From assembly GCA_015654595.1 (NCBI GenBank), contig JAATGQ010000140.1:1-41257 (forward strand): 41,257 nucleotides of DNA. The letters are read 5' to 3'. The notes under the pieces are model-generated. The model had not been told where the DNA came from and made no database searches. It worked only from the letters and a program-made list of their open reading frames with translations. Origin of the DNA: Chitinophagales bacterium. Lineage in GTDB: Bacteria; Bacteroidota; Bacteroidia; Chitinophagales; Chitinophagaceae. The position numbers and the translations under genes are program-made. Below, piece by piece: positions 8,589 through 16,944 of the stretch (within the stretch, counting starts at the first letter, position 1; every line of letters begins with the position of its first letter).

Positions 8589-9131
8589 CTATGCTCTTTT
8601 CTTCTTTTTCAAAGCGTCTTCGATCCCCTTACTCAGGTTTTCAAAAGTAGGCTTGCCCGTGAACAGCTCTCCATTAATAAAGAAGGCCGGTACGTCACGG
8701 ACGCCCCTGTCTAACCCTTCCATCAGATCGCTTTTGACCTGCCATCCGTAGGTCGAATCGACCAGGTTGTCGAGGAATTTCTTATTGGCTACGCCGCAAT
8801 CCTTCGCATACTCGCGAAGACTGATAGCGCCCAGCCGACGGCGATGCTCGAAAAGCATCGTGTGCATTTCCCAGAACTTGCCTTCCTGGGCCGCTCCGAG
8901 ACTGGCTTCTGCCGCCTTCATCGCGTGCTGGTGGATCTTGGTCAATGGAAAATGCCGGAAATTGAACCGCATCTTGCCCTGATAATGATCCAGCAGGCGC
9001 TGGATCACCTCGTTGACCTTTGCGCAGGCCTCGCTTTCGTAGTCTCCATATTCCATCAAGGTAACAGGAGCCTTCGGGTCCCCAACAAAGACGTCTTTGG
9101 TGGGTATGATATCCAGTTCTTTTGATTTCAT
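8589..9131 (-). CDS. DsbA-family thioredoxin-fold protein with SxxC in place of CxxC
   Basis: Thioredoxin-fold protein of the DsbA/thioredoxin_4 family, 180 residues, no signal peptide, so probably cytoplasmic. The strand APVTLMEYGDYESEAC (residues 21-36) aligns with the family's D-F-x-C-P-x-C active site, but the first cysteine is Ser33; only Cys36 remains (S-E-A-C). The helical insertion (about 65-130) and the cis-proline loop DVPAFFING (Pro148) are normal. Without the nucleophilic cysteine it cannot do standard dithiol exchange. It could be a monothiol reductase, a glutathione-dependent enzyme or a binding protein. It lies just downstream of clpB on the same strand, but a strong hairpin separates them. 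It ends at a genuine TAG codon. Confidence 0.85.
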   Translation of the reverse strand: MKSKELDIIPTKDVFVGDPKAPVTLMEYGDYESEACAKVNEVIQRLLDHYQGKMRFNFRHFPLTKIHQHAMKAAEASLGAAQEGKFWEMHTMLFEHRRRLGAISLREYAKDCGVANKKFLDNLVDSTYGWQVKSDLMEGLDRGVRDVPAFFINGELFTGKPTFENLSKGIEDALKKKKRA

Positions 9132-9145
9132 ATATTTAAATACAA

Positions 9146-9169
9146 CCGGCGAACCAATAGGTTCGCCGG
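9146..9169 (-). terminator. Terminator hairpin behind clpB
   Basis: A perfect 10-bp stem, CCGGCGAACC (9146-9155) with GGTTCGCCGG (9160-9169), has a 4-nt loop. On the minus strand it follows the clpB stop by about 30 bp and is followed by the T-rich stretch TTGTATTTAAAT. The T-run is imperfect, so termination may be partial. Confidence 0.6.
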
Positions 9170-9198
9170 CAGTCTGTTTTATTTGTAGTAATTACCGG

Positions 9199-11820
9199 TT
9201 AATTGCTGTTTTCCAGGTGCGGATGCTCATTCCTGAACACCACTACCCCATCGAACACGTCTACCAGAACCGGCGCCGTCCGGTCGACATCACCTGCCAG
9301 AATCCGCTTGCTCAACTGGTTGACGATCTCTTTCTGGATCAGCCTTTTCAACGGTCTTGCCCCGAACTGAGGGTCAAACCCGTTCTCCGCCAGGTAATCC
9401 AGCGCATACTCGCTGAACTGGAGATTGATGCCGTTCTTTGCGACCAGCTTCTGCAGATTGTCCAGCTGTATCCGGATGATCCCCTTTATCTCGCTCTTCA
9501 GCAAAGGCTGGAAGAGGATTATTTCGTCGATACGATTCAGGAACTCCGGACGGATAGTCTGCTTCAGCAGGTTGATCACTTCGTCTCTTGTCCTGTCAAC
9601 CACTTCTTCCCTGTTCCTTTCGTTGACGTCTTCAAAGTTTGCCTGAATGATCTGGCTGCCCATGTTGCTCGTCATGATGATGATCGTGTTCTTGAAGTTA
9701 ACGACACGGCCCTTGTTATCGGTCAACCGTCCATCATCCAATACCTGCAGCAGGATGTTAAAAACATCCGGGTGCGCTTTTTCGATCTCATCCAGCAATA
9801 CAACGCTATAAGGTTTGCGACGTACCGCTTCTGTCAGCTGTCCGCCCTCATCATAGCCTACGTATCCGGGAGGCGCGCCGATCAAACGGCTCACCGTATG
9901 CTTTTCCTGGTATTCGCTCATGTCGATCCGGGTGATCATCCCTTCGTCATCGAAGAGATATTCTGCCAGCGCCTTGGCCAGCTCCGTCTTACCAACCCCG
10001 GTAGTTCCCAGGAAGATAAAAGAACCGATCGGGCGTTTGGGATCCTGCAGACCGGCCCGGCTTCTGCGGATCGCATCGGCAATCGCAGTAATGGCTTCTT
10101 CCTGTCCGACAACCCGTTTGTGCAGCTCGTCCTCCAGGTTCAACAGCTTTTCCTTTTCGCTCTGCATCATCTTCGATACCGGTATCCCCGTCGCTTTTGC
10201 GACTGCTTCAGCAATATCTTCCGCATCGACTTCTTCCTTCATCAGTCTTGAATTGGCGCTGATAGACGCCAGCTGACCAGAATAGTCCTCGATGATCTTT
10301 TCCTGTTCTTTTACCTTGCCATAACGGATCTCAGCCACCAGCCCATACTGCCCTTCCCGCTCGGCCTTTTCTGCCGCAAGCTTCAGGTTTTCGATCTCAG
10401 CCTTGGCGTTTTGCACCTTTTCCACTAATTCCTTTTCCTGTTTCCATTTTGCCCGGTAAGTATCTCTTTCCACGCTCAGGTTGCCGATCTCGGCGCTCAA
10501 TTCGCGCAGCTTGTCCTCATCCTTCTCCCGCTTGATCGCTTCTCTTTCGATCTCCAGCTGCCGGATCTGACGTTCAAGCCTGTCCAGTTCTTCCGGCATA
10601 GAGTTCATTTCCAACCGGAGCTTAGCCGCGCTTTCATCGACCAGGTCAATAGCCTTATCAGGCAGAAAACGGTCGGTAATATAACGGTGGGACAACTCCA
10701 CAGCGGCAATGATCGCCTCGTCCTTTATCCGAACGTGGTGGTGCGTTTCATACCGATCTTTTAATCCGCGAAGAATGGAGATCGCGTCTTCTGTCGTAGG
10801 TTCGTCGATCAATACTTTCTGGAACCGGCGTTCCAGCGCCTTATCTTTTTCGAAGAACTTCTGATATTCATTCAGCGTGGTCGCCCCGATTGCACGAAGT
10901 TCGCCGCGGGCCAGCGCAGGCTTTAAGATATTGGCTGCATCCATAGCGCCCTCGCCACCGCCAGCGCCAACCAGCGTATGGATCTCGTCTATAAACAATA
11001 TGATCTCTCCATCACTGCCGGATACTTCCTTTACAACGCTTTTCAAACGCTCTTCAAATTCGCCTTTATATTTAGCGCCGGCGATCAATTGACCCATATC
11101 CAGCGCATAGATGATCTTTGACCGCAGGTTCTCCGGTACATCCCCATTCACGATACGGTGGGCAAGCCCTTCGGCAATTGCCGTCTTACCAACCCCGGGT
11201 TCGCCGACAAGGATCGGGTTATTCTTGCTTCTCCTCGAAAGGATATGCAGCGTTCTGCGTATCTCCTCGTCCCTTCCGATGACCGGGTCCAGCTTACCCT
11301 GACGGGCAAGCTCGTTCAGATTTTTTGCGTATTTATTCAACGCATTGAAACTCGTCTCCTGCGTTTGTGAATTGACCGTAGATCCCTTTCTAAGATCTTT
11401 GATCGCCGCGATCAATCCTTTTTCCGTCAATCCTGCATCTTTCAGCAGTTTGGCGGTATCGTTACTGCCCTGTACCAGCCCGAGCAACAGGTGTTCAACA
11501 CTGACGAACTCATCTCCGAATTGCTTCAGATCCGAGCCAGCCCTCAGTATAACCGAGTTGAGCTCCCGGCTGATCGTCTGCGCGGGCTCACCGCCGCTGA
11601 TCCTGGGCAGCTTCTGCAGACTCTCGTCGAGTTTGCTTTCGACATGCGCAACGTTAACATTATTCTTTTTCAACAGGAACTCTACCAGAGAATCCTCTTC
11701 TTGTAGCAACGCCTTCAGGAGATGGTCCGTATCTATTGCAGAATTGGACCCGTTGAAGGCCAGCTGTTGGGATCTGGCGATCGCTTCCTGCGCTTTAATC
11801 GTAAAATTATTCAGGTTCAT
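9199..11820 (-). CDS. clpB: ATP-dependent chaperone ClpB
   Basis: Hexameric AAA+ disaggregase that works with DnaK to rescue aggregated proteins, 873 residues (family 850-880). The N-terminal Clp_N repeats are at residues about 5-145. NBD1 has Walker A GEPGVGKT at 206-213 and Walker [16 protein letters not shown]. The coiled-coil M-domain spans roughly 410-530 ([30 protein letters not shown] onward), which distinguishes ClpB from ClpA/ClpC. NBD2 has Walker A GTTGVGKT near residue 610 and the sensor-2 motif GARPLKR near 830. The ATG at 11820 gives [14 protein letters not shown]. There is no CIRCE-type inverted repeat in the short upstream region. It is transcribed divergently from the serine-hydrolase-like gene. 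Confidence 0.98.
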   Translation of the reverse strand: MNLNNFTIKAQEAIARSQQLAFNGSNSAIDTDHLLKALLQEEDSLVEFLLKKNNVNVAHVESKLDESLQKLPRISGGEPAQTISRELNSVILRAGSDLKQFGDEFVSVEHLLLGLVQGSNDTAKLLKDAGLTEKGLIAAIKDLRKGSTVNSQTQETSFNALNKYAKNLNELARQGKLDPVIGRDEEIRRTLHILSRRSKNNPILVGEPGVGKTAIAEGLAHRIVNGDVPENLRSKIIYALDMGQLIAGAKYKGEFEERLKSVVKEVSGSDGEIILFIDEIHTLVGAGGGEGAMDAANILKPALARGELRAIGATTLNEYQKFFEKDKALERRFQKVLIDEPTTEDAISILRGLKDRYETHHHVRIKDEAIIAAVELSHRYITDRFLPDKAIDLVDESAAKLRLEMNSMPEELDRLERQIRQLEIEREAIKREKDEDKLRELSAEIGNLSVERDTYRAKWKQEKELVEKVQNAKAEIENLKLAAEKAEREGQYGLVAEIRYGKVKEQEKIIEDYSGQLASISANSRLMKEEVDAEDIAEAVAKATGIPVSKMMQSEKEKLLNLEDELHKRVVGQEEAITAIADAIRRSRAGLQDPKRPIGSFIFLGTTGVGKTELAKALAEYLFDDEGMITRIDMSEYQEKHTVSRLIGAPPGYVGYDEGGQLTEAVRRKPYSVVLLDEIEKAHPDVFNILLQVLDDGRLTDNKGRVVNFKNTIIIMTSNMGSQIIQANFEDVNERNREEVVDRTRDEVINLLKQTIRPEFLNRIDEIILFQPLLKSEIKGIIRIQLDNLQKLVAKNGINLQFSEYALDYLAENGFDPQFGARPLKRLIQKEIVNQLSKRILAGDVDRTAPVLVDVFDGVVVFRNEHPHLENSN

Positions 11821-11913
11821 ATGCTTATGGTTTCCTTTTTAAATTTTTAACTTGTGTCGCAAAATCCAAACCATTCCAAAAAAACGCAAAAACACGACCA
11901 CAATCAAGTCATT

Positions 11914-12957
11914 ATGTCATACCAAACCAGATTAACCTGTCGCCGGTTCAGTTTGTTCATTACGGCCTTGCTATTTTGTCTGTCCTCCTTTGCTCAAACT
12001 AATTTTGACGCAGTAGATCAACTATTTAAGCAGAACCAAAAGGCGTTGGGCAACTACGCTGTGGTCCTGGTAAAAGATACAGCCATCTATAAAAAGAGCG
12101 CCACCCAGGACTTTACCGGCAAGAGCCCGGCTCCGATGGGCGCCAGCGCCAACTGGCTGACGGCTGCGCTGGTAATGACCTTTGTAGATGAAGGAAAACT
12201 CTCCCTGGATGATAAGGTGACTACCTATATCCCCCTCTTTGGCAAGTATATGAAAGGCTATATCACGATCCGCAATTGCCTGACCCATACTACGGGTATC
12301 AAGGGCGACGCAGGGAGGGTGATGTCCAAACCGGGCTATGAGACGCTGGAAGACCTGGTCAACTCCTATGCGACCAAACACGATATCCTCACAAACCCCG
12401 GTACCGAGTTTTATTATACGAATATTGGTCCCAATATCGCCGCCCGCGTGTTGGAGATCCTCTCCAAAAAGTCATTCGAACGGCTGATCGCAGAACGGAT
12501 CTGCCGCCCGCTGAAAATGCGCGGCACCCAGTTCGCCAATGACAATGGCGGCGCAACCGATCCATCCGGCGGAGCAAGGACTACCGCCAACGATTACGCC
12601 AATTTCCTGACGATGCTGCTCAATAAAGGTACGTTCGAAGGCAAACGGATACTCAGCGAGAAGGCCGTGGAAGAAATGGAAAAAGCGCAGTTTGCCAACC
12701 TCCCCGTCAAGTCGGCGCCAAAGGGCCTTGAACACACACAATTTGGTCTTGGCGCCTTTATCCTGGAATCCAACGGCCCGGGAGGTTCCGCTTCCCTGCT
12801 GGCAGCCCCCGATATGGAAGGCACAGCCGCTTATCTTGACAATTGCCGTCACGTGGGCGGCGTTGTTGTCGTTGAAAAGCCAGCGGAGGAGAAAAAGCCG
12901 CTCTATCTTAGCCTCATCAATCTGACGGCAGAAGCCCTCGGCGGCGGCTGCAAATAA
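11914..12957 (+). CDS. Secreted serine-hydrolase (beta-lactamase/class C fold)-like protein lacking SxxK
   Basis: Beta-lactamase-fold family protein, 347 residues. Start ATG 11914 is chosen because it places a clean signal peptide (FSLFITALLFCLSSFAQ) at the N-terminus; an in-frame GTG at 11854 would prefix a charged tail. The conserved stretch WLTAALVMTFVDEGKLSLDDKV (from residue 81) follows where active relatives have S-x-x-K-W, but the residues before the Trp are A-S-A-N (77-80). The catalytic Ser/Lys pair therefore appears to be missing. The second motif Y-x-N is present (YTN, 168-170), as is the HTTGI segment near 125. The KTG/HxG motif is unclear. It is most likely a non-catalytic or altered member. 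It is monocistronic and convergent with the DUF3857 operon. Confidence 0.8.
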   Translation: MSYQTRLTCRRFSLFITALLFCLSSFAQTNFDAVDQLFKQNQKALGNYAVVLVKDTAIYKKSATQDFTGKSPAPMGASANWLTAALVMTFVDEGKLSLDDKVTTYIPLFGKYMKGYITIRNCLTHTTGIKGDAGRVMSKPGYETLEDLVNSYATKHDILTNPGTEFYYTNIGPNIAARVLEILSKKSFERLIAERICRPLKMRGTQFANDNGGATDPSGGARTTANDYANFLTMLLNKGTFEGKRILSEKAVEEMEKAQFANLPVKSAPKGLEHTQFGLGAFILESNGPGGSASLLAAPDMEGTAAYLDNCRHVGGVVVVEKPAEEKKPLYLSLINLTAEALGGGCK

Positions 12958-12961
12958 ACAA

Positions 12962-13007
12962 AAAGAAAAGGCTGTCTACTTTTGTTTTCAGACGGTCTTT
13001 TCTTTTG
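12962..13007. terminator. Convergent bidirectional terminator
   Basis: AAAAGAAAAGGCTGTCT pairs with AGACGGTCTTTTCTTTT (two wobble pairs) around a loop of about 12 nt. The A-run on the left and T-run on the right let it serve both the serine-hydrolase-like gene (plus) and the DUF3857 operon (minus). Coordinates may be off by one in this homopolymer-rich stretch. Confidence 0.75.
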
Positions 13008-13008
13008 C

Positions 13009-14907
13009 CTACTCTTTTTTTACAAGAACTATCCGGCTATGATCGGCCTTGTAAAGCTTTTCGTAAAACCTTACCAGCGCTGCATAATCCGAAGGAGGAA
13101 ACCGCTGAACAGATTCCTCCCACTTGCGGTAATAGATGATCTTATCCGGCGACAACACGACGGAAGAAGCGTATTTCCCAAATTTACTATTGATATTGAC
13201 GGGCTCCGGCAATGACTCTGCCTGGTAACCCGGCGGGATCTTTATCGTAATGCTGTCGATATTGGTAAAGGAGGTCCTTTCGACAAAATCATATTTGCGA
13301 ACAGAGTCTGAAGGGAGACGCAAATTGCTGCGATCGAAAAGATTGGGCACGATAAACAGACGTCTGCCCGATACTGTCGCATACCCCGCCGATGACACAT
13401 GCAGATATTCCCGGACAACAGGGATACTTCCCTTGTCCTCTTCATAGTGACTATTATCGACAGAATAGGTCGGCAGATTGAACAGATCGTTCAGATACTT
13501 CTTTCTCTCTTCTTCCGAGATCTCATTCATCAACGCATGCGGCATTTCTTCTTCGATACCGGTATAGGTGGTTTTGACGGCCGCGCTCAGGTCTCCCTGC
13601 TCATTGATCTCCGCATCGATCACCCGCCGGCGGCTGTTGTCAGCAGCGGTATAGACTGGCGTATGTACAACATGCCCGCCGGTCTCGTCGATCAACAGCG
13701 CCTTCCGGCCGCCGGTAAAGCTGCCCATAAAACCGGGAGACTCGCTTTGGCTGGTACATTCGAGCCAGATGGTATCCTTTCCCTGCGGAACGCAGCAGAC
13801 AACATGGTCGAACTGGCTGCAGGGAAAATCATCCATCAGATCCGCTGCATTTCTGCCAGAACGGATCTCGACATATTTCCCCGTAATACCGGCCTCTTTC
13901 AACAAGGCGATCATATAGTTAGACAGGGCCTTACAGTCCCCATACCGCTTCGCAGCCACATAATCCGCCGGAAAAGGCTGCCAGCCTCCGATCCCCAGCT
14001 GAATACTGATATAACGGGTATTCTTCTGCAGAAAGTCATACAGTACATATATCTTTTGCCGGGGATCCGTCAACGTATCGGTCAGCTGATGCACTTTCTT
14101 TTTGATATCCTCCGGCAGCACATCCCTGCCGGCCCTCAATTCGTTTATGAATTTCCCATACGCTTCCCAGGTAGACATATTTCCTTTGTAACCCTGTACC
14201 TCGAAATCCGACGGTGCGATCATCACATAGGGACAGATCTCCCTCCATTTTGGACCGTCTACTTCCGTCTTACGGGCAACCAGGTTGCTGATCTCCCAGG
14301 TATAGATCTTTTTGTCGCCCGATGTCGTGATCTGCGGCTCAAAATTACAATTGACAGGCCGGAATCTTACCTCATAGTCTTTGGGGGCGATGACCACGTA
14401 CCTGCTATGCTGCGTCGGCACCCCGGGCGCCCACAACGGATCCCAGTTTTCAAAGCCCCTGACCCCGCTGATCGCATCTTCTTCCTGGTATTCCACCGTA
14501 TAAGGATAAACGCGGTAATAAAAATCATGCATCTTATACCGGATATCATCTGCCAGCGTTCCTTCACTGACAGCGCTCCGGTCTTCCATGTCCTTCTTTT
14601 TAACCTTCTTCAGCTCCTTTCCATTGGCATCGTATAAAACGTCCGTTATGCTGTTGATATCCGTGAATTTATCATACCAGCTGACATGAGTGCTGAATTC
14701 ATCCCCCGCAGGCTTCAGGATCGTCATTACCCGGTGCTCCTTTGTCACCACCTTGCCCGGCGACTTGATCTCCAGCACATATTCATATTCCCGCAGCACC
14801 GCTTTCGCATCCTTTTTTAACGAATCCGGGATCGCGCCCACCTGGTAGGACTGCGCGGCAGCCGATATCGTCAACAGCAGCAAGATTGCCGGCAAAAAAT
14901 TCTTCAT
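13009..14907 (-). CDS. DUF3857 / transglutaminase-like protein, paralogue C (catalytic residues kept)
   Basis: Exported 632-residue protein: signal peptide ending near AAAQ (residues 1-19), N-terminal DUF3857 beta-sandwich (about 45-240), transglutaminase-like domain (about 265-390) and a C-terminal DUF3858-like beta domain. In the transglutaminase core the Cys of RYGDCKALSN (Cys325) and the His of QFDHVVC (His368) are present. The third member of the triad position is Glu (Glu383 in WLECTSQ) rather than Asp. It could therefore be a cysteine peptidase or transglutaminase of unknown substrate. It is the last gene of a three-paralogue operon, 3 bp after the preceding gene, and ends with TAG before a strong terminator. 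Confidence 0.88.
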   Translation of the reverse strand: MKNFLPAILLLLTISAAAQSYQVGAIPDSLKKDAKAVLREYEYVLEIKSPGKVVTKEHRVMTILKPAGDEFSTHVSWYDKFTDINSITDVLYDANGKELKKVKKKDMEDRSAVSEGTLADDIRYKMHDFYYRVYPYTVEYQEEDAISGVRGFENWDPLWAPGVPTQHSRYVVIAPKDYEVRFRPVNCNFEPQITTSGDKKIYTWEISNLVARKTEVDGPKWREICPYVMIAPSDFEVQGYKGNMSTWEAYGKFINELRAGRDVLPEDIKKKVHQLTDTLTDPRQKIYVLYDFLQKNTRYISIQLGIGGWQPFPADYVAAKRYGDCKALSNYMIALLKEAGITGKYVEIRSGRNAADLMDDFPCSQFDHVVCCVPQGKDTIWLECTSQSESPGFMGSFTGGRKALLIDETGGHVVHTPVYTAADNSRRRVIDAEINEQGDLSAAVKTTYTGIEEEMPHALMNEISEEERKKYLNDLFNLPTYSVDNSHYEEDKGSIPVVREYLHVSSAGYATVSGRRLFIVPNLFDRSNLRLPSDSVRKYDFVERTSFTNIDSITIKIPPGYQAESLPEPVNINSKFGKYASSVVLSPDKIIYYRKWEESVQRFPPSDYAALVRFYEKLYKADHSRIVLVKKE

Positions 14908-14910
14908 AGT

Positions 14911-16944
14911 TTATTTTTTCTTCTTGAATACAATTTGTTCACTTTGTTTTTTGACAACCAATCCAAAGAATTCCCGGAGCGAATCATAATCCTCTGGCTT
15001 AAAATTGGCCTTATTCAGCCTGAGCCGGCATTGGAACTGAATCGTCTGTCCATCGTTTGCCGTCAGGTATTCAAAATAGCCTTCATCCGCATTATACGAT
15101 ACCTTGGCGGACTTGGGTAATTCATCGACTACATAGCCGTCGGGGATCTCCATGTTCAAAACATACCGTTCGTCGACAGAATACGGCATTTCAACCGGGT
15201 AGACTCTCTCAGCCGCCTTAAAAGGGTTTTCTTTATATGCTTCCCCCTGCATCGGATTAAAATAGAAAAGATCGGAAGTCGAGTCCGGTATTACCCGAAG
15301 ATCGTATTCAACGCCCAATGGCTCTTCCGGTTTTTTCAAAGAATCCAGCTCCAGATTGATAAAGGTCTCTTCGCCGGTGTAAGCCTGTTGTATCTTCTTG
15401 CTAAACTCCTCCTTTCCGTGTTCCTTCACGGTTTCTCTTATATGGATTGATTCCATCCCACCCGGCGTGGATTGTATATGACCCGTCAATCCTCCCTTCG
15501 GGTCTTTTGAAAAAAAGGCCAGCGTGGCCTTGCTCTCCTTCAGGGAATCTGCCTCAAGGAACATAGCGCCAAAATTTGTTTGACTGATCACCCGGGCGTA
15601 CCCATTGTAGCACTTGGAAGCCAAATGTCCGAATCCCAGGCAAGGATTGCTGGCGTCCAGGAGATAGACGGTCGAATCCACGTTCAACCGGGTGATCACA
15701 TAGTTGAACCGGCTGATCAACGGATAGACCGGGCTGGCAAAACCATTGGACCGGGTACTTAATATAACCGGATCGGCATCCAGTTTTATATGCCGCAAAA
15801 ATGCCGTCAACAGCAGATTCAGTTCAGCGACATTGCCGTGTTTGTTCTTGTATACTGTCTTGATATCGTCATCCAGATACAACCCGGAAGAGGAAGTGCA
15901 GGTAAAGTTATCCCGGAAATAGGAGTAAATGGCCTTTGCTTTCTCCAGTGAAGTGGCAGCGCCGCCGGTGATCGTTTTCACTTCGTCATCCATCCAGGAA
16001 TTGCTCTTGTTCAGGTCGGCGCCAAACCACTCGCTTTTCAACATTCCCGCCGTCCGGCTTGTCCAGTTTCCCATCTGATCTTCGGTATGTCCATTGGGAA
16101 AAACGTAACGGGCCAGCTGAAATTCAATTTTCGAAGTATAGTTGTCGATCGATGTGGTAAAGGGCTCTTCCTTTAAGGCCGGAACATTTTTCATCACCCA
16201 GCGGTGGATCTGCAGATTGTCGTTGAACGTTTCGCGGTCGTCCTTTTCAGCCCCGCCCGGAAAAACCAGGGTAAAGTTTTCTGTCCGGGAATCTGTCGTA
16301 TTGACCGCAAACGGCACAAAGCCCTGTCCCAACGTAACATACTGAAAAATGCTTGGCGTCTCGACATTGTATTCGCTCCACAAGACCGGATACTGCCCCT
16401 GAAAGGACCAGGGCTGCAGATGATAAAGAAAAGGCGATCGGAGCGTATACGTATATTCCAGTACGGATCCTTCCTTTAGTGCAGGGAATGTAAATTTTTT
16501 GAGCGTGATCTGTTTGGACAGTTTATCCGTGTAAATCGCTTTGTCTTCCAGTTTTGTTTCAATTACTTTGCCGTTCTCCATATTGTAGGTGACGGCACGC
16601 AGCCCGTCCAGTTTCTCATAATCCTGGCCTTCCGTCCAGATAGGGATCGAAACATTGGCAGCCTCAAAGCCGCCCCTCCTGACGATCTTCATCCGCATAG
16701 AATGTTTAAATACCAGCGAAAACCAGCCGTGGGTGCTGGCTTCAAACGTCGTAGCGCCATAGTCGGCGATCACGACCACGTCGGCGGCAGAATCATTTCC
16801 AAATGGTTTTGCGGCAAAATCGGCATCGGTTACTTTACCGAACTTTATCGGCAGCTTGTCCTGTGCATAAAGCAGGCTACCGCTCAAGATTGCAGCAGCC
16901 AGTAAAAGGTGTTTTTTTACGGTCATAAAACAGGGGTGGGTCAA
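14911..16944 (-). CDS. DUF3857 / transglutaminase-like protein, paralogue B (catalytically degenerate)
   Basis: Exported 677-residue paralogue of its neighbours. The first ATG (16944) overlaps the stop of the upstream gene by ATGA; an internal ATG at 16926 gives a more typical signal peptide (TVKKHLLLAAAILSGSLLYAQ). Domain order is DUF3857, transglutaminase-like, C-terminal beta domain. At the catalytic positions the core reads HGNVAELNLL (Val372 where paralogue C has Cys) and RFNYVITRL (Tyr415 where C has His). Only the Asp of LLDASNP (Asp430) remains. It is probably a non-enzymatic binding or scaffold protein. It is more similar to paralogue A than to C along the whole length. Confidence 0.88.
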   Translation of the reverse strand: MTHPCFMTVKKHLLLAAAILSGSLLYAQDKLPIKFGKVTDADFAAKPFGNDSAADVVVIADYGATTFEASTHGWFSLVFKHSMRMKIVRRGGFEAANVSIPIWTEGQDYEKLDGLRAVTYNMENGKVIETKLEDKAIYTDKLSKQITLKKFTFPALKEGSVLEYTYTLRSPFLYHLQPWSFQGQYPVLWSEYNVETPSIFQYVTLGQGFVPFAVNTTDSRTENFTLVFPGGAEKDDRETFNDNLQIHRWVMKNVPALKEEPFTTSIDNYTSKIEFQLARYVFPNGHTEDQMGNWTSRTAGMLKSEWFGADLNKSNSWMDDEVKTITGGAATSLEKAKAIYSYFRDNFTCTSSSGLYLDDDIKTVYKNKHGNVAELNLLLTAFLRHIKLDADPVILSTRSNGFASPVYPLISRFNYVITRLNVDSTVYLLDASNPCLGFGHLASKCYNGYARVISQTNFGAMFLEADSLKESKATLAFFSKDPKGGLTGHIQSTPGGMESIHIRETVKEHGKEEFSKKIQQAYTGEETFINLELDSLKKPEEPLGVEYDLRVIPDSTSDLFYFNPMQGEAYKENPFKAAERVYPVEMPYSVDERYVLNMEIPDGYVVDELPKSAKVSYNADEGYFEYLTANDGQTIQFQCRLRLNKANFKPEDYDSLREFFGLVVKKQSEQIVFKKKK

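Noticed and set aside
9097..10251. Long open frame (384 codons) on the plus strand inside clpB
   Set aside because: It is antisense to highly conserved ClpB coding sequence, shows no protein family signature, and its composition is explained by the codon pattern of clpB.
11821..11913. Heat-shock operator (CIRCE) before clpB
   Set aside because: No TTAGCACTC-N9-GAGTGCTAA-like inverted repeat is present in the short divergent region.
12982..13215. Small plus-strand frame downstream of the serine-hydrolase-like gene
   Set aside because: It starts inside the bidirectional terminator with a TTG and runs antisense through the conserved end of the DUF3857 gene.
13399..14637. Long open frame (412 codons) on the plus strand inside the DUF3857 gene
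   Set aside because: Antisense shadow of a well-supported exported protein; no recognisable domain, promoter or ribosome-binding signal.
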